This document shows positions 8,083 through 14,023 of a stretch of 14,023 bases of DNA, in pieces. The position numbers were made by a program, and so were the translations under genes. The DNA is from JBCDIQ01 sp039024295. Its GTDB lineage: Bacteria; Bacteroidota; Bacteroidia; J057. Each line of letters starts with the position of its first letter. Positions within the stretch are counted from its first letter, which is position 1. Where the stretch lies: NCBI GenBank assembly GCA_039024295.1, contig JBCDIQ010000122.1:1-14023 (forward strand), in the 5' to 3' direction. The notes below the pieces were generated by a model. That model was not told the origin of the DNA, did no database searches, and worked only from the letters and a program-made list of their open reading frames with translations.

Positions 8083-8604
8083 CTAATTCCCCAATTTCAA
8101 GTACTGCATTTCCCACATTAACTGCCAAGTTTTACCTTCATCCCGAGAATTTTCCAGTCGCCAGATCCATTCCTGCGGACTTATTACTTCGTAACGAATT
8201 CGCTGAAAGAGTGCCGCTCTCGGTCCTCTGGAAACTTTGCGGGTAAAAACGGGGGGATTATCCGTTCCCTCCGATACAAAACTCATGTAGCCTCCCTGGC
8301 TGTCTACCCAGGTCATGTACCATTTTCCTTCAAGAACATTATGCTGAGCGAGGTTCATCACCTCGAATCCTGCCATTTCTCCACCAGTTACCTCATAGAT
8401 CAATTCCTGGATGACCTTGCCGCCAACCACTCGCGAAATGTTTGCATTTCCTGTCACAGTGATTCCTTGTGGCGTTTCCCAACTCACTCGCCATGAGCCA
8501 ATCCGAAAGTCTAAAGGTGAATTTTGTTCCTGGGCAAACAAATATGGCCCCCACATTACCAGCACTATGCCCAATGTTAGTTGCTTTATCATCTTTTTAC
8601 TCAT
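8083..8604 (-). CDS. Small secreted protein, DUF1579/lipocalin-like
   Basis: The 173-residue product starts with a classical signal peptide (MSKKMIKQLTLGIVLVMWGP, with cleavage likely after LFAQ near residue 25), so it should act in the periplasm or outside the cell. The mature part reads as a single small beta-rich domain. LDFRIGSWRVSW, GNANISRVVGGKVIQELIYE and GKWYMTWVDSQGGYMSF resemble DUF1579-type proteins, in which a short barrel is opened by an 'ig-W' strand and followed by a 'G...i.E' strand. No catalytic residues are evident and its substrate is unknown. It lies 81 bases upstream of rfbB on the same strand and could share a transcript with it, though nothing links the functions. The ATG at 8592 is an alternative start that still leaves a signal peptide. 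The family assignment is from pattern recall and is moderate. Confidence 0.7.
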   Translation of the reverse strand: MSKKMIKQLTLGIVLVMWGPYLFAQEQNSPLDFRIGSWRVSWETPQGITVTGNANISRVVGGKVIQELIYEVTGGEMAGFEVMNLAQHNVLEGKWYMTWVDSQGGYMSFVSEGTDNPPVFTRKVSRGPRAALFQRIRYEVISPQEWIWRLENSRDEGKTWQLMWEMQYLKLGN

Positions 8605-8612
8605 TTTCTGTA

Positions 8613-8643
8613 TAAAACTAGCCCTGTCTAATTCTTGGTCAAA
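8613..8643 (-). promoter_or_regulatory. Candidate promoter of the DUF1579-like gene (TTTG-N19-TAGTTTTA)
   Basis: On the minus strand TTTG (8643-8640) is followed after 19 bases by TAGTTTTA (8620-8613). This is the Bacteroidota -33/-7 layout with the last base of the -7 element changed. It predicts a transcript start only a few bases before the ATG at 8604, giving a very short leader. Confidence 0.4.
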
Positions 8644-8810
8644 ATACAGGATCCTTTACAAAACCCATTTCTCAGCCTCATTCATATTAGGGAGAGACGC
8701 ATAGAACAAATCAATCACCCTACCGAACCATTAATCTACCTACCCCTCCATCCCAGGGAAAGGTGTAGGATTATGAAGTATTTCGATTTTATATATAAAA
8801 AAATGAAATA

Positions 8811-8818
8811 TATTTTTG
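8811..8818 (+). promoter_or_regulatory. -7 promoter element (TATTTTTG) of the TSP3-repeat protein gene
   Basis: TATTTTTG matches TAnnTTTG exactly and lies 16 bases before the ATG at 8835, which predicts a leader of roughly 10 bases. The surrounding 50 bases are extremely AT-rich, so a chance match is possible, and only TTTT/TTTA stands near the expected -33 position. Confidence 0.4.
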
Positions 8819-8834
8819 ATAAAATTTTTTCTCA

Positions 8835-10934
8835 ATGAAGCTATCAAATGTCCCAAAGCAACACACCAGCTTAAAGTTAAGACTTCGATTTATGTTGGTG
8901 TGTCTGTCTTTGCTGATTTTGACAGGGGTGCTCGCTTTGGGGAGCCAGTTTTATATGTCCTCTATCCTGGCAACATTCTCCATTGAAACGGCTAACGATT
9001 TTGATGGGGATGGGATCGATGATGAGTTTGATTTAGACGATGACAATGATGGAATCCCCGACCTTGATGAAGGCTACCTTGCCTGTGTCAGTAGCCCATT
9101 CACCAATGGAGATTTCGAGGAAGGGCCCTATCCAAGCAGTTATACCCAAACCAATGAGGATAATGTGAATGGCTGGGAAACCAGTGCTCCTGATAATAAA
9201 ATCGAAGTTTGGCATACCGGCTTCTTAAGTGTTCCCTCCCAATCAGGCAGTTACCACGTTGAAATTAATTCTTCCCATCATGCGGCGTTATTTCAAACTT
9301 TCTGTACGCGACCGGGCGCTCAGATCAGTTGGTCTATTTGGCATAGAGGGCGAGCGGGAACTGACGTTGCCATTGTCCGGATGGGTAATGACTTGATCTC
9401 AGCTACTGTGCAAGCGACCATGACCACGGGAAACACCGCTTGGGCGCAATACAGTGGAACTTACACGGTCCCTCCGGGACAAACTGTTACCTATTTCATT
9501 TGTGAGTCTGTCAGCACTGGGGGCGGAAGTATTACCGTTGGCAATTTCATTGATAATATGACTGTCGTTGAAACCTTAAGTGCCGATACGGATTTGGATG
9601 GACTGGCTGACCAGATGGACTTAGACGCTGATAACGATGGGATTTCTGACATTCTGGAAGCAGGAGGGACAGATGCTGATGGAAATGGCATAGCTGATAA
9701 CCTGACAGATACAGATGGGGATGGCTTGGTAGATTTGTTTGACAATGATAACACCGATGGCCCATTAGTTTCAGGTTGTACCCTCGGAACTGATTGTGAC
9801 CTAAGCAACTCAACTTCTTCTCTTCTTGATACCAATGGCGATGGAATTCAGGATGAATTTTTTGATTCAGATGGAGATGGCATTGCCAATTTTCGAGATA
9901 TAGATGCTGACGGCGATGGGATTGTAGATAATACCGAAGCACAAAGTTCCGCTGGATATGTTTTGCCAACAGGCTATGACGATGATGAGGACGGTATTGA
10001 CAACGCCTATGACGTTGACTGTAGTGGAGTTTGTACCAACGCTGATGGAACCACCATGGATGTTGCCGGCACCCTGATTGTACCTGTCAACACTGATGCA
10101 ACTGATACACCCGACTACCTTGATCTGGACTCCGATAATGATGGGGAAAGCGATCAAATAGAAGCCTTCGATACAGATGACAATGGTGTAGCTAATACCC
10201 TGGCAAGCGGTACCGACACCGACGGAGATGGCCTGGATGATGCCTTTGATGGAACCATTCTTTCGGCCACCCCCGTGACAAACCCCTACAACACCAATCA
10301 ATCCCCCATCAGTTTTCCAAACGATGACCCAGGTCAAGCGGGAGGGGAACCTGATTGGCGGGAATCCAGCAACACCTTCCCGGTAGAGTGGCTTTCCTTT
10401 GACGTGACACAATCTGGTACAGACGCCATCGTGGAATGGACAACCGCTTCCGAGACAAATTCTGATTACTTCGACATTGAGCGATCAGTAGATGGAGTCA
10501 TGTTTAGCTCTCTAGGTTCCGAACCAGCCATGGGAAGTACACAAGATATTTCTTCTTACAGATTTGTGGACCCTAGCCTGGGAAGTGCTACCGCTCCCAA
10601 ACTTATTTATCGCCTTAAGCAAGTGGACCTTGATGGTACCTTTAGCTACAGCAGCCTGGTGGAAATGAGCTTCCACCGATTGCAGCCTGGAGTAGCTCTG
10701 GCCCTGGCACCAAACCCTGCACAAAATCGTGTGGCAGTCCAATATACCCAAACAACTGAAGAAACGCTTGGCATGGCCATTTTCTCGATCCACGGAAAGA
10801 AGGTATACCAGGGAGTAATCTCTGGTCTTTCAGGGGAGGTTCCCCTTGAAGTTTCTTCCTGGCCGTCTGGTACTTACATGGTGACTGTTGACACTCCTGA
10901 GCCTACTGTGAAAAAACTAATTGTTCAGCATTAA
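8835..10934 (+). CDS. Secreted thrombospondin-type-3 (Asp-rich Ca-binding) repeat protein with T9SS sorting domain
   Basis: The 699-residue product begins with a basic stretch and a hydrophobic segment (about 19-37) acting as signal peptide. Residues 54-80 carry a first Asp-rich repeat (NDFDGDGIDDEFDLDDDNDG). Residues 83-248 form a beta-rich, lectin- or CBM-like domain (FTNGDFEEG, VNGWETS, HVEINSSHHAALFQTF, GRAGTDVAIVRMG). The Asp-rich repeats resume at about 251-310 and 332-470, with many DxDxDGxxD units (DTDGDGLVD, DTNGDGIQD, DADGDGIVD, DTDGDGLDD) of the kind that binds calcium in thrombospondin type 3 repeats. A fibronectin-III-like module follows (about 516-612; VEWLSFDVTQSGTDAIVEWT), then a type A sorting domain (about 620-699; LAPNPAQNRVAVQY to KKLIVQH). 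It is probably a cell-surface or matrix protein, and no enzymatic motif is seen. The gene ends convergently with the PhzF gene. Confidence 0.85.
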   Translation: MKLSNVPKQHTSLKLRLRFMLVCLSLLILTGVLALGSQFYMSSILATFSIETANDFDGDGIDDEFDLDDDNDGIPDLDEGYLACVSSPFTNGDFEEGPYPSSYTQTNEDNVNGWETSAPDNKIEVWHTGFLSVPSQSGSYHVEINSSHHAALFQTFCTRPGAQISWSIWHRGRAGTDVAIVRMGNDLISATVQATMTTGNTAWAQYSGTYTVPPGQTVTYFICESVSTGGGSITVGNFIDNMTVVETLSADTDLDGLADQMDLDADNDGISDILEAGGTDADGNGIADNLTDTDGDGLVDLFDNDNTDGPLVSGCTLGTDCDLSNSTSSLLDTNGDGIQDEFFDSDGDGIANFRDIDADGDGIVDNTEAQSSAGYVLPTGYDDDEDGIDNAYDVDCSGVCTNADGTTMDVAGTLIVPVNTDATDTPDYLDLDSDNDGESDQIEAFDTDDNGVANTLASGTDTDGDGLDDAFDGTILSATPVTNPYNTNQSPISFPNDDPGQAGGEPDWRESSNTFPVEWLSFDVTQSGTDAIVEWTTASETNSDYFDIERSVDGVMFSSLGSEPAMGSTQDISSYRFVDPSLGSATAPKLIYRLKQVDLDGTFSYSSLVEMSFHRLQPGVALALAPNPAQNRVAVQYTQTTEETLGMAIFSIHGKKVYQGVISGLSGEVPLEVSSWPSGTYMVTVDTPEPTVKKLIVQH

Positions 10935-10981
10935 TGAACAGGTTGGACTCCCTGGAAACCGGATGAGACGTTGAATCGGGA

Positions 10982-11785
10982 CTAATCTCCCCACACCCAG
11001 TTTCCTTGTGCCGTCAACACTGCATTCCCGCCCAGCAGGACCCGGTTGCCTTTTACTTCAACACGGAGGTATCCGCCCCTATCCGAAGCTTGAAAGGCTT
11101 CCATGGGATTCTTCCCCAGCTTTTCTTGCCAATAGGGTGCCAATGCGCAATGAGCTGAACCTGTCACGGGATCTTCTTCAATTCCGTGCGCTGGAGCAAA
11201 AAAGCGGGACACAAAATCCAACCCCTCCGTTTCAGCCTGGGCGGTCACGATAATCCCCCGGGAAGGGACGGTCGCAAGCACCTCATGGGCCGGAGTCATC
11301 GACCGGACATTCGATTCTCCTTTGATCTCTACCAGGAAATCCATCCGGTTTTTTCCTACATATACAAGTTCTTCGCCTGGAAACGCCTGTGTCACCCACT
11401 CAGGTATCGGGATGGCGGAAACATGCTCTTCTGGAAAATCCAGCCGGATGCGTCCCGCTTCCTGACGGGCTTCCAGCCAACCGCTTTTGGTGGAGAATCG
11501 AATGACCTGATCCTGCTCACAACGGCCCGTTTCCCACAAGACTTTCGCACTGGCCAGGGTGGCATGACCGCACAAATCAACCTCATGCTTGGGCGTAAAC
11601 CAACGAAGACGGAACCCTTCCTCAATTGGCCATAGAAATGCAGTTTCTGAAAGGTTGATGTCTGTGGCCATCGCCTGAAGGTATTCTGTTGAAACGATTT
11701 TTTCAGGCAAGCAAACGGCAGCAGGGTTACCGCCAAATGGTCGATCTGTGAAAGCATTCACTCGGAATAGATCTGGTGCATTCAT
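10982..11785 (-). CDS. PhzF-family isomerase/epimerase-like protein
   Basis: The 267-residue protein has the duplicated PhzF fold signature. The first half holds VNAFTDRPFGGNPAAVC and INLSETAFLWP, in which Glu47 matches the catalytic Glu45 of PhzF, then WFTPKHEVDLCGHATLASA (Cys72-Gly-His74). The second half holds RFFAPAHGIEEDPVTGSAHCALAPYW, with the conserved Asp205-Pro-Val-Thr-Gly-Ser that lines the active site. Characterised relatives isomerise a dihydro-anthranilate intermediate in phenazine synthesis, or act as diaminopimelate-epimerase-like enzymes. No phenazine genes surround this one, so it is better called a stand-alone family member (YddE-like) with unknown substrate, probably cytoplasmic. 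The length matches the family (about 260-300). It is divergent from the cyclase gene, and its start codon sits two bases from a 12 bp palindrome that includes a weak -7-like TAAATTTA. Confidence 0.9.
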   Translation of the reverse strand: MNAPDLFRVNAFTDRPFGGNPAAVCLPEKIVSTEYLQAMATDINLSETAFLWPIEEGFRLRWFTPKHEVDLCGHATLASAKVLWETGRCEQDQVIRFSTKSGWLEARQEAGRIRLDFPEEHVSAIPIPEWVTQAFPGEELVYVGKNRMDFLVEIKGESNVRSMTPAHEVLATVPSRGIIVTAQAETEGLDFVSRFFAPAHGIEEDPVTGSAHCALAPYWQEKLGKNPMEAFQASDRGGYLRVEVKGNRVLLGGNAVLTAQGNWVWGD

Positions 11786-11787
11786 GA

Positions 11788-11799
11788 CGTAAATTTACG
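11788..11799. repeat. Perfect 12 bp palindrome CGTAAATTTACG at the PhzF gene start
   Basis: The palindrome begins two bases upstream of the minus-strand ATG (11785). It contains TAAATTTA, one mismatch from the Bacteroidota -7 box, on both strands. It could be an operator placed on the promoter or a chance AT-rich palindrome. Confidence 0.4.
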
Positions 11800-11895
11800 G
11801 AATAATTTTTCCTATCTACGTCCTTCAATTAACGGCGGTGCAGCATTATTTCTAAAAATAGATAATACAGCCGTATGCCAGTTGGAGCTTTTTGC

Positions 11896-11903
11896 TATTT
11901 TTG
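11896..11903 (+). promoter_or_regulatory. -7 promoter element (TATTTTTG) almost on the start codon of the cyclase gene
   Basis: TATTTTTG is a perfect TAnnTTTG match ending three bases before the ATG at 11907. Transcription normally starts 4-7 bases after this box, so the mRNA would begin at or just after the A of the ATG, meaning a leaderless message. No TTTG is found at the usual -33 spacing. Confidence 0.45.
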
Positions 11904-11906
11904 TGA

Positions 11907-12920
11907 ATGCCCAAAATTCTCGCCCGGGTATTGATTGTAGATGATGACGAAGCCATTCTGCTGACGTTACGTATCCTCTTGCGCAAGCACATGGAGGAGA
12001 TTGTTACCGTACAGGCTCCAGTGGATGTTGAACGCTTGGTTCAGGAAAAAGCTTTTGACCTCGCATTGCTAGACATGAACTATTCACCGGGAAACACCCA
12101 GGGAAAGGAGGGGCTTCACTGGCTGGGACGAATTCGTTCCTTGTCGCCAACAACCCGGGTCGTGATGATGACTGCTCATGGAGACATTGACCTGGCCATC
12201 AAAGCGATAAAGGAAGGAGCTACCGATTTTGTGGTAAAGCCCTGGGAGAATGGCAAGCTGCTCACCACCTTGAAGTCAGCCCTTCGCCAGGGAGAAACAG
12301 CTTTGCCACCAGTAACTTCAGAAACGCCCCATATTTCACGCGGAACTGTAACCAGGGCATTTATGTTCCTCGATCTCAACGACTCGACCCAAATTGCCGA
12401 GCAGCTGGGGCACGAGCAGTTTTTTCACTTTCTACAGGACTTTTTTAATGACCTCACCCCGATCGTCCAGGATCACCAGGGAGAGGTGTACCAATATGTG
12501 GGAGACGAAATGGTGGTTTCCTGGCCGGTGGAACATGGCATAAATCAAGGTCAGGCGCTAGGGTGCTTTTTCGCGTTAAGAACACATATGTCGCAGCGTC
12601 GAGGTTTCTACCAGGAAAAGTACGGTCATGTCCCATCATTTAAAGCAGGCATGCACAGCGGGCAGGTGAGCCAGGGCATAGGCGGTACAACGGGCCAAGA
12701 GGTGGTGTTCACGGGTGAGGTGCTCAACATTACTGCCCGGCTGGAGCAGCTGTGCAAATCCCACCATGTAGACCTGCTGGTTTCTGAGGAACTTGCCAAC
12801 CAATTTCCCAACAGAGAAGGTCTCCTGAAACAGCCGTTAGGCACCGCAAATCTTCGGGGGAAACAACAGCCCATCGGAATCGTAACCTTTTCACAACAGG
12901 AAACGACATCCCAGCAATAA
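11907..12920 (+). CDS. Response regulator with C-terminal class III nucleotide cyclase domain
   Basis: Residues 6-125 are a phosphoacceptor receiver domain: acidic pocket VDDDE (Asp12-Asp14), phosphorylation site Asp56 in ALLDMNYSPG, switch residue Thr89 (MMTAHGD) and Lys111 (VVKPW). The insert after Asp56 (NYSPGNTQGKEGLHWL) looks like receivers of Bacteroidota NtrC-type sigma-54 regulators. Instead of an AAA+ domain, a short linker (130-148) leads to a class III adenylate/guanylate cyclase domain (149-330). Metal-binding Asp156 (FLDLNDSTQIAEQLG) and Asp200 (YQYVGDEMVVSW) are present, as are transition-state Asn274 and Arg278 (GEVLNITARLE). At the purine-specifying positions I read Gln196 and Glu271 rather than the Lys/Asp of adenylate or the Glu/Cys of guanylate cyclases, so the product is uncertain. 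It has no membrane segment. A cognate histidine kinase is not in the window. The protein probably makes a cyclic nucleotide in response to phosphorylation. Confidence 0.88.
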   Translation: MPKILARVLIVDDDEAILLTLRILLRKHMEEIVTVQAPVDVERLVQEKAFDLALLDMNYSPGNTQGKEGLHWLGRIRSLSPTTRVVMMTAHGDIDLAIKAIKEGATDFVVKPWENGKLLTTLKSALRQGETALPPVTSETPHISRGTVTRAFMFLDLNDSTQIAEQLGHEQFFHFLQDFFNDLTPIVQDHQGEVYQYVGDEMVVSWPVEHGINQGQALGCFFALRTHMSQRRGFYQEKYGHVPSFKAGMHSGQVSQGIGGTTGQEVVFTGEVLNITARLEQLCKSHHVDLLVSEELANQFPNREGLLKQPLGTANLRGKQQPIGIVTFSQQETTSQQ

Positions 12921-12995
12921 ATGCACTAAGAGGGTGTAACTCTTTTCCATAGGAGGCGTATCTATAAGTCTGCCATGACTTTTCGTGGTGACATC

Positions 12996-13003
12996 GTTAT
13001 TTG
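12996..13003 (+). promoter_or_regulatory. Weak -7-like element of ssrA
   Basis: GTTATTTG retains the TTTG half of the TAnnTTTG box and ends five bases before the mature 5' end of the tmRNA at 13008. That is the right distance if the transcript starts at or very near the mature end. The first two bases do not match and no -33 TTTG is seen. Confidence 0.25.
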
Positions 13004-13007
13004 AAAT

Positions 13008-13382
13008 GGGGACGACACGGCTTTGACGGGATCGTTTAGTCGTTGTATAAGCATGCAGTGGGCTGTAGATGGACCACTTTAATCCTCGTTTGCAATTATA
13101 ATTGGCGAAAACAACTTTGCGCTCGCAGCCTAATTAGATTAGGTCGTGAGATGTCTCTCGGAGTATTTTTATCTGTCGGATACTTCATGTGGGAGGCACA
13201 TCAAACCCCCAGGCAGGTTGCAGGGAATGACACTGCGACATACCCTAAAGATTAAGCAGTAACCTCGCTGGGCACGTCCTGTCACTCGGGTAGCTCAGCG
13301 AACATAATAGAGTGACTAAGCATGTAGAAGGCAGCGAGCTTTCTTTCTCCGGACGAGGGTTCGATTCCCTCCGTCTCCACCA
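13008..13382 (+). ncRNA. ssrA: Transfer-messenger RNA (tmRNA)
   Basis: This RNA rescues stalled ribosomes together with SmpB by acting first as a tRNA-Ala and then as a short mRNA. The 5' end GGGGACGACACGGCTTTGAC is diagnostic. The acceptor stem GGGGACG (13008-13014) pairs with CGTCTCC (13372-13378) with one G-U. An A discriminator and an encoded CCA follow (13379-13382). The T arm is GAGGG-TTCGATT-CCCTC (13355-13371). The tag frame at 13104-13133 encodes GENNFALAA and a TAA stop, and the stop lies in the hairpin CCTAAT-TAG-ATTAGG (13129-13143), as is usual for helix 5. At about 375 bases it is a normal one-piece tmRNA. Open frames crossing it on the plus strand are not genes. A strong terminator begins 18 bases downstream, and smpB is not nearby. 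Confidence 0.97.
13104..13133 (+). other. tmRNA proteolysis-tag reading frame (GENNFALAA, TAA stop)
   Basis: GGC GAA AAC AAC TTT GCG CTC GCA GCC TAA encodes the tag added to stalled nascent chains. The hydrophobic A-L-A-A end is the usual degradation signal for ClpXP-type proteases. The resume codon is inferred to be GGC because Bacteroidota tags commonly begin with Gly-Glu. Confidence 0.85.
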
Positions 13383-13400
13383 AAACATCCTAATTAAGTT

Positions 13401-13435
13401 AAAATTGCCCCATACGATTCGTGTGGGGCGATTTT
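13401..13435 (+). terminator. Strong terminator of ssrA
   Basis: AAAATTGCCCCATACG (13401-13416) pairs along its whole length with CGTGTGGGGCGATTTT (13420-13435), giving a 16 bp stem with two G-U pairs and a three-base loop (or a 15 bp stem with a five-base loop). A further GGTTTTT follows. Because both A and T ends are present it can work on both strands. Confidence 0.9.
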
Positions 13436-13953
13436 GGTTTTTGGGGACACCATCTTGTCCATCATTTACAGGATTTAACGATACCTATTCCTAAAGGGAT
13501 AAACAGGTAAAAGACACTTTCTGAAAGAGATCAGCTCATTCCGAATCCCTTTATCCTCCATAAATCCCCATCCAGTGTAGATGAAATGGCTCGCATCACC
13601 AAATTCGTCTTCCAATTGACCCTGTTTAGCAGCTCTGCTTAGAGCTTTTCAACCACACCCGAGAAGAGAACTTTCCCACTCTTTCAATGAGCGCTTTACT
13701 AATCATATTAACCTTTGAAACAGTTTAATGGACATTCCCTATTTCATGGGATGCTGATACCAAGATTATCTTATTTTGATATGCTACCTGGGGAAGAATC
13801 AAACTTATTTTCTTTTGTTATTAGATCGATGTTAAAAAATTGTGAATCCTTTAACTCAATTTTTTTTAAGGTCTCGTACTTATTAACTGACCTTTCGCTC
13901 ACGATTTTTTAGGAAATTTTGTGAGAAATTATTAGCGGAATTAGCTTTCGAAT
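13436..13953. other. Gene-free stretch between ssrA and the transposase
   Basis: I see no convincing coding region here. The longest plus-strand frame (13715-13912) starts with TTG, has no recognisable motif and is rich in F, S and L codons from AT-rich DNA. The first 120 bases contain phrases like CATCTTGTCCATC and TTTACAGGATTTAACGATA, which resemble dispersed intergenic repeats built on ATCCTGTAAATC. Base composition becomes clearly more AT-rich from about 13690 onward. The left end of the insertion sequence should lie in this stretch, but I could not define a terminal inverted repeat because the right end is outside the window. Confidence 0.5.
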
Positions 13954-14023
13954 ATGAAACGTCGCGACGCATTTGATTTATATACCGATTACCTACTAGC
14001 TGGCTTTGGTCAGGCCACTGCCA
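13954..14023 (+). mobile_element. 5' end of a probable IS transposase gene (IS4/IS701-like), partial
   Basis: An ATG at 13954 opens a frame of 23 codons to the window edge, encoding MKRRDAFDLYTDYLLAGFGQ followed by ATA. The pattern LYTDYLL...FGQATA is what I recall as the very start of a group of DDE transposases, in which it continues as ATGLSxLLxGxxSHDxxTRFLS. These enzymes cut and paste their own insertion sequence. The catalytic DDE residues lie beyond the window, so the gene's integrity cannot be judged. The preceding DNA is AT-rich and without genes, as expected for the non-coding left end of an element. The family assignment rests on a short match and is moderate. Confidence 0.55.

Noticed and set aside
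9491..10412. Long minus-strand frames within the TSP3-repeat gene
   Set aside because: The biased Asp/Gly codons (GAT, GGN) of the repeat array leave the opposite strand free of stops. The translations are low-complexity and have no start signals.
10935..10981. Hairpin between the convergent TSP3 and PhzF genes
   Set aside because: Only a 4 bp GGTT/AACC match was found and no T run, so no terminator is called in this 47-base gap.
12928..12946. Possible terminator AAGAG-N7-CTCTTTT after the cyclase gene
   Set aside because: The stem is only five A/G-C/T pairs with a four-T run, too weak to claim.
13043..13494. Two plus-strand frames (13043-13255 and 13312-13494) across ssrA and its terminator
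   Set aside because: They overlap the tmRNA, whose structure and tag frame explain this region. The only real coding part is the 9-residue tag.
13715..13912. 65-codon plus-strand frame before the transposase
   Set aside because: It begins with TTG, sits in AT-rich DNA, shows no motif and has no promoter or ribosome-binding context. It is too weak to call a gene.
13898..13925. CTCAC...GTGAG pair as an insertion-sequence end
   Set aside because: Only five bases match perfectly and the other end of the element is outside the window, so no terminal repeat can be defined.
1..14023. CRISPR array or defence cassette
   Set aside because: No regularly spaced direct repeats and no Cas, restriction, toxin-antitoxin or retron-like genes are seen in the window.

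Overview
The window looks like chromosomal DNA from a member of the Bacteroidota. Three separate proteins end in type IX secretion (T9SS) type A C-terminal sorting domains. Several start regions carry the Bacteroidota-type TAnnTTTG promoter element, and start codons lack obvious Shine-Dalgarno sequences. The tmRNA tag (GENNFALAA) also resembles tags known from this phylum. I cannot place it to genus; a free-living Saprospiria- or Cytophagia-like organism is a guess.

Layout: the 3' end of a T9SS cargo gene (1-345); a terminator; gyrB (465-2453, +); a shared terminator; a large secreted Asp-box/sortilin-like beta-propeller protein (2527-5340, -); rimO (5526-6848, +); a convergent intergenic hairpin built from TTTTCAG-like units; rfbB/rmlB (6937-8001, -) with a small secreted DUF1579-like gene just upstream on the same strand (8083-8604, -); a secreted thrombospondin-type-3-repeat protein (8835-10934, +); a PhzF-family enzyme (10982-11785, -); a response-regulator/nucleotide-cyclase fusion (11907-12920, +); ssrA (tmRNA, 13008-13382, +) with a strong terminator; about 0.5 kb without a convincing gene; and finally the first 23 codons of a probable insertion-sequence transposase running off the end (13954-14023, +).

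The genes are mostly independent transcription units with alternating strands rather than one operon. They combine housekeeping functions (DNA gyrase B, ribosomal protein S12 methylthiolation, ribosome rescue, dTDP-sugar synthesis) with surface or secreted T9SS cargo. I see no defence system, CRISPR array or gene cluster that would amount to an obviously new system. The most interesting items are three. The first is the one-component REC-cyclase protein, whose REC domain resembles those of NtrC-type regulators and whose cyclase has unusual substrate-specificity residues. The second is its promoter element, which sits almost on the start codon and suggests a leaderless mRNA. The third is the mobile element close downstream of ssrA, a classic integration hot spot.
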